Positions 14,601 through 21,808 of a stretch of DNA of 21,808 bases are shown in pieces. Position 1 is the stretch's first letter. Every line of letters starts with the position of its first letter. A program made the position numbers and the translations under genes. The notes below the pieces were generated by a model, which did not search any database, was not told the origin of the DNA, and saw only the letters and a program-made list of their open reading frames with translations. Origin of the DNA: Spirochaetota bacterium (GTDB lineage: Bacteria; Spirochaetota; UBA12135; COTS27; JAFLEE01); NCBI GenBank assembly GCA_017302015.1, contig JAFLEE010000085.1, forward strand, positions 1-21,808. The letters are read 5' to 3'.

Positions 14601-16064
14601 GTTGCTCACGGGGCCCCCCTCCCCCAGGCCGCCCCAGGCCTCGTCGGCGATCGCTTCATGGAGCCAACGCAGCAGCATGCGGCTGACGTCCAACCGGTCG
14701 GCCTCCGAGAGGGCGGGATCGTGCTCGATGAGATCCCACCCCGCGAGGGCCTCGTAGGAGACGAAATCGCTGTCGAAGCCCCAGGGGCCGCCGAATTTCC
14801 GGGCATCCGCCACGGCGCTCTCGGCGTAAAGGCGCGCGACGGCGACGTAGAGTTCCGCGTCCAAGGGATGCCGGGTGAGGCGATAGCGGCCGGCGATGCT
14901 CGCGAGGAGCCCCCCGAGGGAAGTGTGGGCGCCCTCCGCGAGCCGGGTGCGCGCGTCTTTGAGCCCGTCGGCGACGTGGGTCTTCTTGAACTCCGGCCGG
15001 GGAAGTTCCGCGCGGATCTTCGTCTCGAAGAGGATCGGGAGTTCGAGGGACCCCGGTTTACCCCGCGAGACGACCTGGCGGATGAAGGCATCGGCGGCCA
15101 AGTCGAGGCCCGCATCCTCCGAGGCCCCGAGCACGAGCACATCGGCGCCCAGGGCGAAGGGCTCCACGATGGTTTCCACCGTATAGCCGCCGGGCCCGGG
15201 CAGGTATTCGTCCACCGCGGTCTGCTGGCGGGCGTAGAGGACCTTGAGCGCGGGATTGCTCATCAGGTTCCCCAGCATGAGGGTGTGCCGCGCGGGCACC
15301 CGGTCGGTGGGCGTTCCCGCTCGAAACGGGAGCTCGACCCCGGTGGCCGCCTTCACCGCCGCGGCGATCTTGCGGGCCGCCGCCACCCCCGACGCCGTCG
15401 GGGGATGGAGGAGCTCGCAGGCGCTGACGCCCCCTTGGATGAGGCGTGTCGCCGTGGGCAAGGCGGTCGCGCGATCGAGGCGGGGCGCGGGGAGCCGGGC
15501 GATCCTCTGGGGGCCCTCGGCCTGGCTCGGTTCGGGTTCGCATTCCTCGCACGAAGCATCGTCGACGAAAAACTCGCCCTGATTTAATGAGGAAGAATAA
15601 AAGAGGAGTTTAAGCCCCACCGCGTCCTCGGGCGCGGGCCCGGAAACCGAGAGTTCGGTCCACTCGCCCTTCTTCTCGGCTTGGACCGTCTTCACCGCCT
15701 TCTCGATCCGCTTCCCGCCGGCGCTGAAAAATTGCAGGTAGAGCACGGCATCGCCGGTGCGCACGAACACCTGGCCGCGCACCCGGTAATTCTTCCCCGC
15801 CACCACCGCCACCAGCGCGCTCTCGATGCCCACGGGCGCCTTCGGGTCGCGGTCGACGATTTTGACGCAGGCGCGGCCCGTGCGGGCCTGCTCCTTTGTG
15901 GCGGCGCAAGTCGCCAGGGCTCCCCCGCCCCATCGGGTCCAGGACAAGGGCATGCCCCCCTGGATTTTTTCGAAGGAAGCGTTGGGGATCTCGAGGGCGA
16001 TGGCCCATGAGAGGAGGCAAACGAGGAAGGCCAACGCACGGGGGGAGGGTTTCCGACTTGCCAT
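11634..16064 (-). CDS. Large secreted heparinase II/III-like polysaccharide lyase with propeller
   Basis: The 1476-residue exported protein has these parts, in rough positions. A signal peptide covers 1-24. A beta-sandwich, carbohydrate-binding-like module covers 25-175. An alpha/beta module resembling the N-terminal domain of GH67-type enzymes covers 195-340. A helical toroid lies at 395-675. A beta-sandwich (about 675-960) holds the heparinase II/III hallmark G-G-H-R-H-A-D-G-N-S (about 700-709) followed by Y-H-N-S (about 733). A discoidin-like (F5/8C) module lies at 985-1135. The last 340 residues form a PQQ/FG-GAP-like beta-propeller with V-D-G-D-G, L-D-G-D-G-K-D-E and L-E-G-D-G-R-P-E repeats. 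It probably cleaves uronic-acid polysaccharides outside the cell; the substrate is unknown. The ATG at 16064 has AAAAGGA 6 bases upstream. The open frame 102 bases longer lacks such a site. Confidence 0.85.
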   Translation of the reverse strand: MASRKPSPRALAFLVCLLSWAIALEIPNASFEKIQGGMPLSWTRWGGGALATCAATKEQARTGRACVKIVDRDPKAPVGIESALVAVVAGKNYRVRGQVFVRTGDAVLYLQFFSAGGKRIEKAVKTVQAEKKGEWTELSVSGPAPEDAVGLKLLFYSSSLNQGEFFVDDASCEECEPEPSQAEGPQRIARLPAPRLDRATALPTATRLIQGGVSACELLHPPTASGVAAARKIAAAVKAATGVELPFRAGTPTDRVPARHTLMLGNLMSNPALKVLYARQQTAVDEYLPGPGGYTVETIVEPFALGADVLVLGASEDAGLDLAADAFIRQVVSRGKPGSLELPILFETKIRAELPRPEFKKTHVADGLKDARTRLAEGAHTSLGGLLASIAGRYRLTRHPLDAELYVAVARLYAESAVADARKFGGPWGFDSDFVSYEALAGWDLIEHDPALSEADRLDVSRMLLRWLHEAIADEAWGGLGEGGPVSNHLTFASMGAMMGAFYFGKYYGAELKHPAAWLAVIRHNFRRQAKAGKAHDDCQSYHWLTWRHVLVYSMAMPDDRFFTEGVGRKVLMDCGVTMDNLATQAPYGDDGGWASSSGELIVLDMYFAATGDPLAAMLLGQKRSGLKTIRPGSFYGRVEAKTDATLDGVQVLPLDEGYYRINPGIGKVAPLAKCFDKFSFRERLDPGALYLLVDGVQNGGHRHADGNSVLRYSQFGREWLADGDYPKNQQKYHNSLLILKDGEAFPLPDYMELHARGSNADARWVTVRAAGTAPVDWLRHHIWLTGEAAWLVIDEVVALSGGRFRLTQRWNGVGEITMRPDGYLLEQKGSAVRFQGAADLSMRYYDDRDYGKPWAGYPYAKPVVRVMDQLAEPRLAPGERFMLAAVWHGASNGAPVVPWAVDRIPDGFSVATGKVRYQFKVAKDGVLEMNARADAGAVTEKTALRGTANAEIAPAASELWRISQEKEGPSLLTDGSSAAVAPFRITGTEPGAENILVAGVPNRLSALVDGSWSEGGDSVMFGVDQPVTLQFDFEGPQQIARAELRAWWANQSSRGTAYKLQEARVILSADGFAKDLRSVARLDARGERHGNFGTPVAFGFDFPLQSATGVRIELTPQPGTALYLGELSLFGKASLGAKREAPRAAFTKMLRLRSPEGERLIAGSEGGECFVYSLDGKPAGRLAFPSRINDLAACDVDGDGVLELLLACQDATLRAVKLDGKELWKVAFEKYRVYPDATLVKTADLDGDGKDEILVGCDNWRVYALDRGGRELWKYEVVHKTRALEVADLEGDGRPEILCGTSYMWATILDRQGQRRWGGAFGIGCRAIAAPLGGDGGGRRVVLGIDSGAVTFYDAKGGTLGQFFTGDEIFMLAAVRRGPGSEDVLAASYNGFIYRFSSEGLLRWSCALPDSAVVVRALPDGRAVAATIGGHVCVLSPEGKITAAARFEGRVSDLLVDGDFVRVATKGGALATIRP

Positions 16065-16137
16065 GGGGGTTCCTTTTCGGCGTCGGCCGGGTGGGCCCGT
16101 TCGGCCCGATCGGCGGGCGACCCGAAGTCTCCCTTCC

Positions 16138-16166
16138 ATTATTCGCCGCGAAGGCGGCGGGGGCAA
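16138..16166 (-). promoter_or_regulatory. Promoter of the large lyase gene
   Basis: On the minus strand TTGCCC is followed after 17 bases by AATAAT (5/6 match to the -10). Initiation near 16131 would give a leader of about 65 bases carrying the AAAAGGA ribosome site. The spacer contains a small GCCGC-CTTC-GCGGC hairpin. The promoter starts 5 bases past the T-tract of the preceding terminator. Confidence 0.5.
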
Positions 16167-16170
16167 GAGG

Positions 16171-16191
16171 AAAAACCCATCAAAGGATGGA
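16171..16191 (-). terminator. Intrinsic terminator of the GHKL-like ATPase gene
   Basis: On the minus strand TCCATC-CTTT-GATGGG forms a 6-pair stem (one G-U) with a 4-base loop, directly followed by five T. It lies 21 bases after the stop at 16212. The stem is short, but the T-tract and position fit a factor-independent terminator. Confidence 0.55.
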
Positions 16192-16211
16192 GAAAACGAA
16201 CCTCGCGGCGG

Positions 16212-16856
16212 CTATTCCCGGTACTGGATCGGCTTGGTGAACGCGACCTCGTAGCCGCTCCAGCCTTCCCCCGGGCGATTGCTGAAGGCGAGGCGGCCGC
16301 CGTAGCGGGCGAACTCTTTCTTGGCCATGTAGATGCCGAAGCCCGCCGCGCCGGTCATGGAGACGTATTCCTTCCCGCCGGATTCGCTCTGGTTATGGAT
16401 GAACTCGACGGCGGAGAGTTCGTCCCAGGCCAGGCGTTCCTGGATGCGCTCCAGGCTCGCGGGCTCGGGGAGCACGTTGGAGAGGATCCAGAACGTGAGG
16501 GCGTCGCCCCCCTCGCTGAGGTCGATGCGCAGGGATTCGAGGGGCATCTTCTCGAGCTTCTTGCGGTGGACGGACTGGAGCACGCCCATGCGGTCGCGGA
16601 TATCCTTGAAGTTCTCGTATTCGGTGCGGTACACCTTCTCGACGGGGGAAAAATAGCAATTGCTCACCAGTTCCGCCACCGCGAAGCGGAAGAGTTCCTC
16701 GTCGCGCACGGGGATGTGGCGGCCCAACTCATTGTAGAATTGCTCCGCAATCTGTTCCGGCAGGATGGCGGCTTCCTTGTGCCGGAAAAAAAAGTCCAAA
16801 GGGGAGATATCGTCGTACCGGCGGAGACACCGTACGTCCGGAATGTTGGCAGACAC
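16212..16856 (-). CDS. GHKL-type ATPase-like protein, possibly regulatory
   Basis: The 214-residue soluble protein has a C-terminal half resembling the HATPase_c fold of histidine kinases and anti-sigma kinases. An N-box-like A-E-L-V-S-N-C-Y-F-S is at 61-70. A G-box-like T-G-A-A-G-F-G-I-Y-M-A-K-K-E-F-A-R-Y-G-G is at 168-187, ending in S-G-Y-E-V-A-F. There is no dimerisation/phosphoacceptor histidine domain, no transmembrane helix and no receiver domain. The usual D-x-G-x-G box is not obvious, so ATP binding may be altered. The GTG at 16856 is preferred because a TTGACA-N17-TAGACT promoter ends 7 bases before it. A longer frame would run through that promoter. It is transcribed divergently from pckG. 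A role in signalling or anti-sigma activity is inference. Confidence 0.7.
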   Translation of the reverse strand: MSANIPDVRCLRRYDDISPLDFFFRHKEAAILPEQIAEQFYNELGRHIPVRDEELFRFAVAELVSNCYFSPVEKVYRTEYENFKDIRDRMGVLQSVHRKKLEKMPLESLRIDLSEGGDALTFWILSNVLPEPASLERIQERLAWDELSAVEFIHNQSESGGKEYVSMTGAAGFGIYMAKKEFARYGGRLAFSNRPGEGWSGYEVAFTKPIQYRE

Positions 16857-16873
16857 CGGGGCTAGTCTATGAT
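16846..16873 (+). promoter_or_regulatory. Promoter of pckG, overlapping the divergent promoter
   Basis: TTGGCA (5/6 match) is separated by 16 bases from TATGAT (5/6 match). The -35 box lies inside the first codons of the divergent ATPase-like gene, and the -10 shares bases with that gene's -10. Initiation near 16880 would give a pckG leader of about 125 bases. Confidence 0.5.
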
Positions 16874-16892
16874 TGACCCCCTGCCCTGTCAA
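16864..16892 (-). promoter_or_regulatory. Promoter of the GHKL-like ATPase gene
   Basis: On the minus strand a perfect TTGACA is followed after 17 bases by TAGACT (4/6 match). The -10 ends 7 bases before the GTG start, which has no ribosome site, so the transcript may be leaderless. Its -10 overlaps the pckG -10 on the other strand. Confidence 0.55.
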
Positions 16893-16893
16893 T
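16872..16893. promoter_or_regulatory. Inverted repeat, candidate operator between pckG and the ATPase gene
   Basis: ATTGAC and GTCAAT form a perfect 6-bp inverted repeat with a 10-base spacer (22 bp overall, about two helical turns). It covers the -35 of the minus-strand promoter and the region from the end of the pckG -10 through the start site. Part of the symmetry comes from the -35 box itself, so an operator role is only a proposal. Confidence 0.35.
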
Positions 16894-16904
16894 GAAAACC
16901 GGGC

Positions 16905-16964
16905 CTTCCCATCCACCTTCTCCCCGTCCCCCTTCCCATGCCGTCCCCGATCCCGTCTTCCCAT
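16905..16964 (+). repeat. C-rich pckG leader with three CTTCCCAT copies
   Basis: CTTCCCAT occurs at 16905, 16932 and 16957, spaced 27 and 25 bases, in a leader that is strongly rich in C and poor in G. Such C-rich, G-poor RNA with spaced pyrimidine-C steps resembles Rho loading (rut) sites. The repeats may also be low-complexity drift. Confidence 0.4.
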
Positions 16965-17005
16965 CCTTCGCCCCGAAACGGGCGCCCAACCCCCCGGAGA
17001 ATCCC

Positions 17006-18814
<1,809 letters not shown>

Positions 18815-18823
18815 GGAACCGGA

Positions 18824-18854
18824 GCGGGGATTCCCGAACTTGCGGGATCCCCGC
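18824..18854 (+). terminator. Hairpin after pckG
   Basis: GCGGGGA-T-TCCCG pairs with CGGGA-TCCCCGC (12 pairs, one bulged T, 6-base loop), starting 9 bases past the pckG stop. No T-tract follows. It could be a terminator helped by Rho or a 3'-end stabiliser. Confidence 0.45.
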
Positions 18855-18903
18855 GCCTCCATGCGGGGGCGAGGCATCCCCAGGGTCCACCGGTCCGAGC
18901 CCG

Positions 18904-18944
18904 CGTTTCCCGACGCCTCGATTTCCCGCGCCCTCGGGGAAACG
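18904..18944. terminator. Inverted repeat between the convergent pckG and pectate-lyase-like genes
   Basis: CGTTTCCC (18904-18911) and GGGAAACG (18937-18944) are perfectly inverted. An inner TTTCCC offers a competing, shorter hairpin with the same right arm. It lies 22 bases past the minus-strand gene's stop and is followed on the plus strand by AATCTTT. A two-way terminator fits, but the loop is long. Confidence 0.35.
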
Positions 18945-18966
18945 AATCTTTAAGGAACGGGCCGCC

Positions 18967-20592
18967 TTACCGCAGCCCGTCACCCGAAACGCCTCCGTCC
19001 GTTTCCACACCCCATGACTTGAGCAGGGCGGGCCATTGGGCCCGGGCCTCCTGGATCCAAGCGGGGGCCTTCCCGAGGCGGAGCGCGAGTTGGGCTTCCC
19101 AGAGGGATCCGGGGGCCACCGGTGCGCCGGGGCTCTCCACGATTTCGCAGGTCTCTTCTTTGAAAGTCGTGGGGGAACCGTGGAAACCGATGAGCATCGG
19201 CTTCACTTCCCGGGCCCATTGGACCTCCGTGCGCCAGAAGGAGTATTCCTCGATGGGCGCGCCGACCTGCTTGAAATTCCAGAGGACGAGTTTTCCCAGG
19301 TGGTTGGGCAGGTTGCGCTTATCCCCGCCCTCCCGCGCGTAGATGAGGCCGCCCGTGCACGCATCCCACAGGTTTCCCCAGGGCTGGCTCGCGTGCAGTT
19401 CGATGGAAGTCCGCTCGGTGAAGCGCGCGCGGTAGAAGACGCCGGCGAGATTGCCCTTCGCCACGCCGGGGCCGTGCCAATGGGGCGCGGTCTCCTCGAG
19501 GAGCGCATCCAGGCACGCGGTGGAGTTGTAGAGGCCCGCCCCGCTATGGCCCCCGTTCCCCTCCAGGGAGACTTGGAGCACGCTGACGTGGAGCCCCTGC
19601 ACGACGGAAAGGGGCGTGTTGAAATCGGTGAAGCGGCAACGGCGGACCCAACCATGGGCCAATCGTTCGAGGTGGAGCCCGGTGAAGCCGCCATCGTCCA
19701 TCCACGAGCGGTGGTGCTTGAAATCGCCCTTCCACTGGGCTGTGAAATGGAGGTCCTCCACGCCGCAACCCAGCAGGGCGCCGAACCGGCAGACGGCGAC
19801 GTTCCACGACGCCTTGAGGGGAAGGTAGACGCACTCCCGTAGGCGCACCCGGTTGCCGTTCACCGAGGCCACCTGGTGGCGCTCCTTCATCATGATGCCG
19901 CCCGCCGTCATTTCCGTCCAGCCGGCCTCGGTTTCGTACCCCGCCATGAAATCGGGGATGGCCTCCCGGGATTTGAGGTCGAGGAGGATGAGGTCGCCGC
20001 CCTTGAGGCCGGAGGCGTTTTCCACCTGGATCTCGAGGTCGCCGGGCCGGGTATCGGCGGTGAGGACCGTCAAGCGGGTATCCCGCACCGCCTTCGGGCC
20101 CAATTGCCATTTGAAGAGCGGCGGCCCCGCGTACAGGGGCGACGGGGGATTCACCGGTTGGGTGGGGGATGCATAATGGATGACCGAACCGCCCGGCCCG
20201 GCGCCCTCGCCCTTGAGGATGACGTTCGGGGCGGTGATCCAAATGCTGTCGTTCTCGTCGCCTTCATCATGGGCGATATAGGTGCCCTTGGGGAAGAAGA
20301 CGATGCCCCCCTTCTCCGAGGCCGCGGCGATCGCCCGGCGGATGGCCTCTTTATCGCTCTTGCCGTCATCGGGGATCGCGCCGAAATCGGTGACCTTGAA
20401 GACGGCGCCCGCGGCCACGGGGGGCTCCCGTTCGCCCGCCTCGTACCCCGCATAGGAAAAATCGGGGAATGGGAGGGCTTCGTTTTTCGACCGCGCTTCC
20501 TTCCATCTCAGCCAAGTCGGAGAATCGGCGGCGGAGAGGACCAAAAACAAAAGAAGGAAGGCGTATAGGATTTTCTGGGCGATTGGACTCAT
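18967..20592 (-). CDS. Secreted pectate-lyase-fold (right-handed beta-helix) protein
   Basis: The 541-residue protein has a signal peptide (about 1-22, L-Y-A-F-L-L-L-F-L-V-L-S-A-A). The N-terminal hallmark of the pectate-lyase-3 beta-helix family follows at 65-106 (V-T-D-F-G-A-I-P-D-D-G, A-I-R-R-A-I, G-G-I-V-F-F-P-K-G-T-Y). Parallel beta-helix rungs continue to about 400. The end has C-T-G-G-L-I-Y and N-L-P-N-H-L-G-K-L-V-L-W-N-F, which recall a C-terminal domain (DUF4955, from memory) seen in such proteins. It probably acts on, or binds, a plant or algal polysaccharide outside the cell. Catalytic residues cannot be assigned. The ATG at 20592 has GGAG 8 bases upstream. Convergent with pckG. 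Confidence 0.8.
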   Translation of the reverse strand: MSPIAQKILYAFLLLFLVLSAADSPTWLRWKEARSKNEALPFPDFSYAGYEAGEREPPVAAGAVFKVTDFGAIPDDGKSDKEAIRRAIAAASEKGGIVFFPKGTYIAHDEGDENDSIWITAPNVILKGEGAGPGGSVIHYASPTQPVNPPSPLYAGPPLFKWQLGPKAVRDTRLTVLTADTRPGDLEIQVENASGLKGGDLILLDLKSREAIPDFMAGYETEAGWTEMTAGGIMMKERHQVASVNGNRVRLRECVYLPLKASWNVAVCRFGALLGCGVEDLHFTAQWKGDFKHHRSWMDDGGFTGLHLERLAHGWVRRCRFTDFNTPLSVVQGLHVSVLQVSLEGNGGHSGAGLYNSTACLDALLEETAPHWHGPGVAKGNLAGVFYRARFTERTSIELHASQPWGNLWDACTGGLIYAREGGDKRNLPNHLGKLVLWNFKQVGAPIEEYSFWRTEVQWAREVKPMLIGFHGSPTTFKEETCEIVESPGAPVAPGSLWEAQLALRLGKAPAWIQEARAQWPALLKSWGVETDGGVSGDGLR

Positions 20593-20759
20593 TCGGTTTG
20601 CTCCATGATGACAAAGCGGGAAGCCAGTTTGGATGGGGCCGCGCGATTTATCGGCGGATCCCCCGGCTTTTCGCGGCGCGCCGGCCGATTCGCGTGACGC
20701 CGCGGGAAGGCATCCCGCAAACTCCTCCGGTAAGGCGGGGCCAGGGCACCGGGGCCTTT

Positions 20760-20788
20760 AGTTTCCGAGCGCCCGCCCGCCCTGTCAA
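20760..20788 (-). promoter_or_regulatory. Possible promoter of the pectate-lyase-like gene
   Basis: A perfect TTGACA (20783-20788, minus strand) is followed after 17 bases by GAAACT, a poor -10 (3/6). The first ten bases, TTGACAGGGC, are identical to the -35 region of the ATPase-gene promoter at 16892. The leader would be about 160 bases; nothing else was recognised in it except a GCGGGA-AGGCA-TCCCGC hairpin near 20702-20718. Confidence 0.3.
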
Positions 20789-20822
20789 GGGGAGGGTCCT
20801 CCCAAACTTCCCCTCCCCTTTT
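20787..20822 (+). terminator. Perfect 10-bp hairpin with T-tract upstream of the HsmA-like gene
   Basis: AAGGGGAGGG and CCCTCCCCTT are perfectly inverted with a 14-base loop, and the 3' arm runs into TTTT on the plus strand. This is the form of an intrinsic terminator. The 5' arm can also pair with the nearer CTCCC in the loop, giving a competing hairpin. It could guard the plus-strand gene from read-through, act as an attenuator, or be an operator next to the minus-strand TTGACA. Confidence 0.45.
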
Positions 20823-20847
20823 CCCGGGCGTCCGTAGACGGGATAAT
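20819..20847 (+). promoter_or_regulatory. Possible promoter of the HsmA-like gene
   Basis: GATAAT (5/6 match) at 20842-20847 is preceded after 17 bases by a weak -35, TTTTCC (3/6). Initiation near 20854 would give a leader of about 34 bases containing the GAGG ribosome site. Confidence 0.3.
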
Positions 20848-20887
20848 CCGCGGGGCGGGGTTTTCCGGCGCCCGAGGTTCACCACCG

Positions 20888-21256
20888 ATGCTCCAGATCG
20901 CCATGTCGTTCATCTTCGCCGCCTGCATCCTCTACTCCGTGGGCGTGTGGACCGAAAAGATCCAGGGTCGCCTAAAGCCGTGGCATCTCGCCGCCTTCTG
21001 GCTCGGTTTCGTCTGCGACACCATCGGCACGGGCGCGATGGGGGCCATGGCCGGCTCCATCCTCCAATTCAATTTTCACGGGCTCACCGGCCTCGCCGCC
21101 ATCCTGGTCATGCTCTTCCATGCCGCCTGGGCCACGCGGGTGCTCGTGAAGCGCGATGAACCGCGCATCGCGAGTTTCCACCGGTTCAGCCTGGCCGTCT
21201 GGGTGATTTGGATGGTGCCCATGGTGACCGGGATGGTGCTGGGCACGGGGCATTGA
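20888..21256 (+). CDS. Small integral membrane protein, HsmA/TIGR03987-like
   Basis: The 122-residue protein has four predicted membrane helices (about 5-20, 34-60, 64-85 and 98-119). Short conserved loops match what is remembered of the TIGR03987/HsmA family: S-V-G-V-W-T-E-K-I-Q-G-R-L-K-P-W-H, W-L-G-F-V-C-D-T-I-G-T, F-H-G-L-T-G, L-F-H-A-A-W-A and F-H-R-F-S. The family has no firm function. The repeated His residues near membrane faces could bind metal or haem, which is speculation. The ATG at 20888 has GAGG 10 bases upstream; a second in-frame ATG at 20903 cannot be excluded. It lies 47 bases before an AraC-type regulator on the same strand. Confidence 0.8.
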   Translation: MLQIAMSFIFAACILYSVGVWTEKIQGRLKPWHLAAFWLGFVCDTIGTGAMGAMAGSILQFNFHGLTGLAAILVMLFHAAWATRVLVKRDEPRIASFHRFSLAVWVIWMVPMVTGMVLGTGH

Positions 21257-21259
21257 GCC

Positions 21260-21276
21260 GGGGAGTCCATCTCCCC
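21260..21276 (+). other. Short hairpin between the HsmA-like and AraC-type genes
   Basis: GGGGAG-TCCAT-CTCCCC forms a 6-pair stem with a 5-base loop just after the stop of the membrane protein. No T-tract follows. It may act as a partial 3' barrier between the two genes. Confidence 0.3.
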
Positions 21277-21303
21277 CGCGAAACTACCCACGGAACCCGA
21301 TCG

Positions 21304-21808
21304 ATGAAACTCGCCTTCTGCCACGCCTCCTCCCTCCCCGAGGGCACCTTCGTCAAGTACCACACCCACGACGTGCTCGAGATCGTCTACTACACCCACG
21401 GAGAGGGGGAGATCTTCCTGGATGGCGCCCGCTCGGAAATCCGCCCGGGCGTCTTCCACGTCGCCCCCGCGGGCATGAAGCACGAGCAGAAGAACCGCAG
21501 CCCCCTGCGCGCCATCTGCATCGGGGTCGGCCAAAGCGGCCTGGAAGACCTGGCCGGGGCCTACCAAGACCTCCACGGCATCGTCCGCTACCACGCGGAA
21601 CGCCTCATCGCCGAACTCCTGGCCAAGTCCGGCGCCTGGGAAATCGTGGCCCTCGGGATCGTCTACGAGATCTCGGGCCTCGTGCGCCGCATCATCCAGC
21701 AGCCCGAGAACGTCGCCCCCGACGACGTCGTCGAGCGCGCCCTCCAACTCATCCGGGAGCGGGAGGGCCGCGTCTCGGTGGAGGAACTCTCCACCGCCCT
21801 CTACCTCG
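21304..21808 (+). CDS. AraC-family transcription regulator (N-terminal part, cut by window end)
   Basis: 168 codons are visible, open to the window end. Residues 1-75 form a cupin-like sensor (Y-H-T-H-D-V-L-E-I-V-Y-Y-T-H-G-E-G-E, then R-P-G-V-F-H-V-A-P-A-G-M-K-H-E), the AraC ligand-binding pattern. The final stretch (A-L-Q-L-I-R-E-R-E-G-R-V-S-V-E-E-L-S-T-A-L-Y-L) is the opening of the AraC helix-turn-helix domain. The second helix-turn-helix is outside the window. Such regulators often sense sugars and control nearby carbohydrate genes. The target here is unknown, though a secreted lyase-like gene lies on the other side of the small membrane protein. The ATG at 21304 has GGAA 8 bases upstream. 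Confidence 0.88.
   Translation, partial: MKLAFCHASSLPEGTFVKYHTHDVLEIVYYTHGEGEIFLDGARSEIRPGVFHVAPAGMKHEQKNRSPLRAICIGVGQSGLEDLAGAYQDLHGIVRYHAERLIAELLAKSGAWEIVALGIVYEISGLVRRIIQQPENVAPDDVVERALQLIREREGRVSVEELSTALYL

Noticed and set aside
11769-15587. 1272-codon plus-strand frame opposite the large lyase gene
   Set aside because: Composition and lack of motifs mark it as an antisense shadow. The minus frame has a signal peptide and ordered domains.
16065-16166. Longer N-terminus for the large lyase
   Set aside because: It would add an Arg/Pro-rich stretch before a clear signal peptide and would run through the promoter. The ATG at 16064 has a good ribosome site.
20589-20885. 98-codon minus-strand frame upstream of the pectate-lyase-like gene
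   Set aside because: Arg/Pro-rich composition and no ribosome site. It covers the divergent control region and looks like chance in GC-rich DNA.

Overview
The window is a high-GC bacterial chromosome segment, about two-thirds G+C by eye. It is densely packed, with most genes on the minus strand. No RNA genes, insertion sequences, phage genes or CRISPR arrays were seen. The gene content suggests a motile, carbohydrate-degrading heterotroph. It includes a flagellar export operon, very large secreted polysaccharide-lyase-like proteins, a GTP-type PEP carboxykinase, and a threonyl-tRNA synthetase with an extra segment of about 50 residues in its catalytic core. Together these fit a member of the Planctomycetes/Verrucomicrobia/Lentisphaerae (PVC) group or a related uncultured phylum. 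That placement is an inference, not a demonstration.

Layout. (1) Positions 1-6343, minus strand: the flagellar type III export genes fliO-fliP-fliQ-fliR-flhB-flhA-flhF. flhF is cut by the window edge. Spacing is tight, with overlaps or stop-codon/Shine-Dalgarno overlaps, so they form one operon. A sigma70-like promoter abuts the fliO start codon. (2) Positions 6480-11490, minus strand: a four-gene operon of a HIT-family protein, thrS, a secreted helical-repeat protein and a MetX-MetW fusion. It links threonine charging with methionine synthesis from homoserine. (3) Positions 11634-16064, minus strand: a 1476-residue exported protein with a heparinase II/III-like lyase core, N-terminal binding modules, a discoidin-like module and a C-terminal beta-propeller. 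It has its own promoter, and a strong inverted repeat follows it. (4) Positions 16212-16856, minus strand: a small GHKL-type ATPase-like protein. It is divergent from pckG (17006-18814, plus strand). The two promoters overlap at their -10 boxes, and a 22-bp inverted repeat covers the same region. (5) Positions 18967-20592, minus strand: a secreted pectate-lyase-fold protein, convergent with pckG. (6) Positions 20888-21808, plus strand: a four-helix membrane protein of the HsmA/TIGR03987 type, followed by the start of an AraC-family regulator cut by the window end.

No defence system or wholly new machine is evident. The most unusual points are the MetX-MetW fusion and its operon, the overlapping divergent promoters between the ATPase-like gene and pckG, promoter elements lying against start codons that lack Shine-Dalgarno sites (possible leaderless transcripts), and the multi-domain lyase with a fused propeller.
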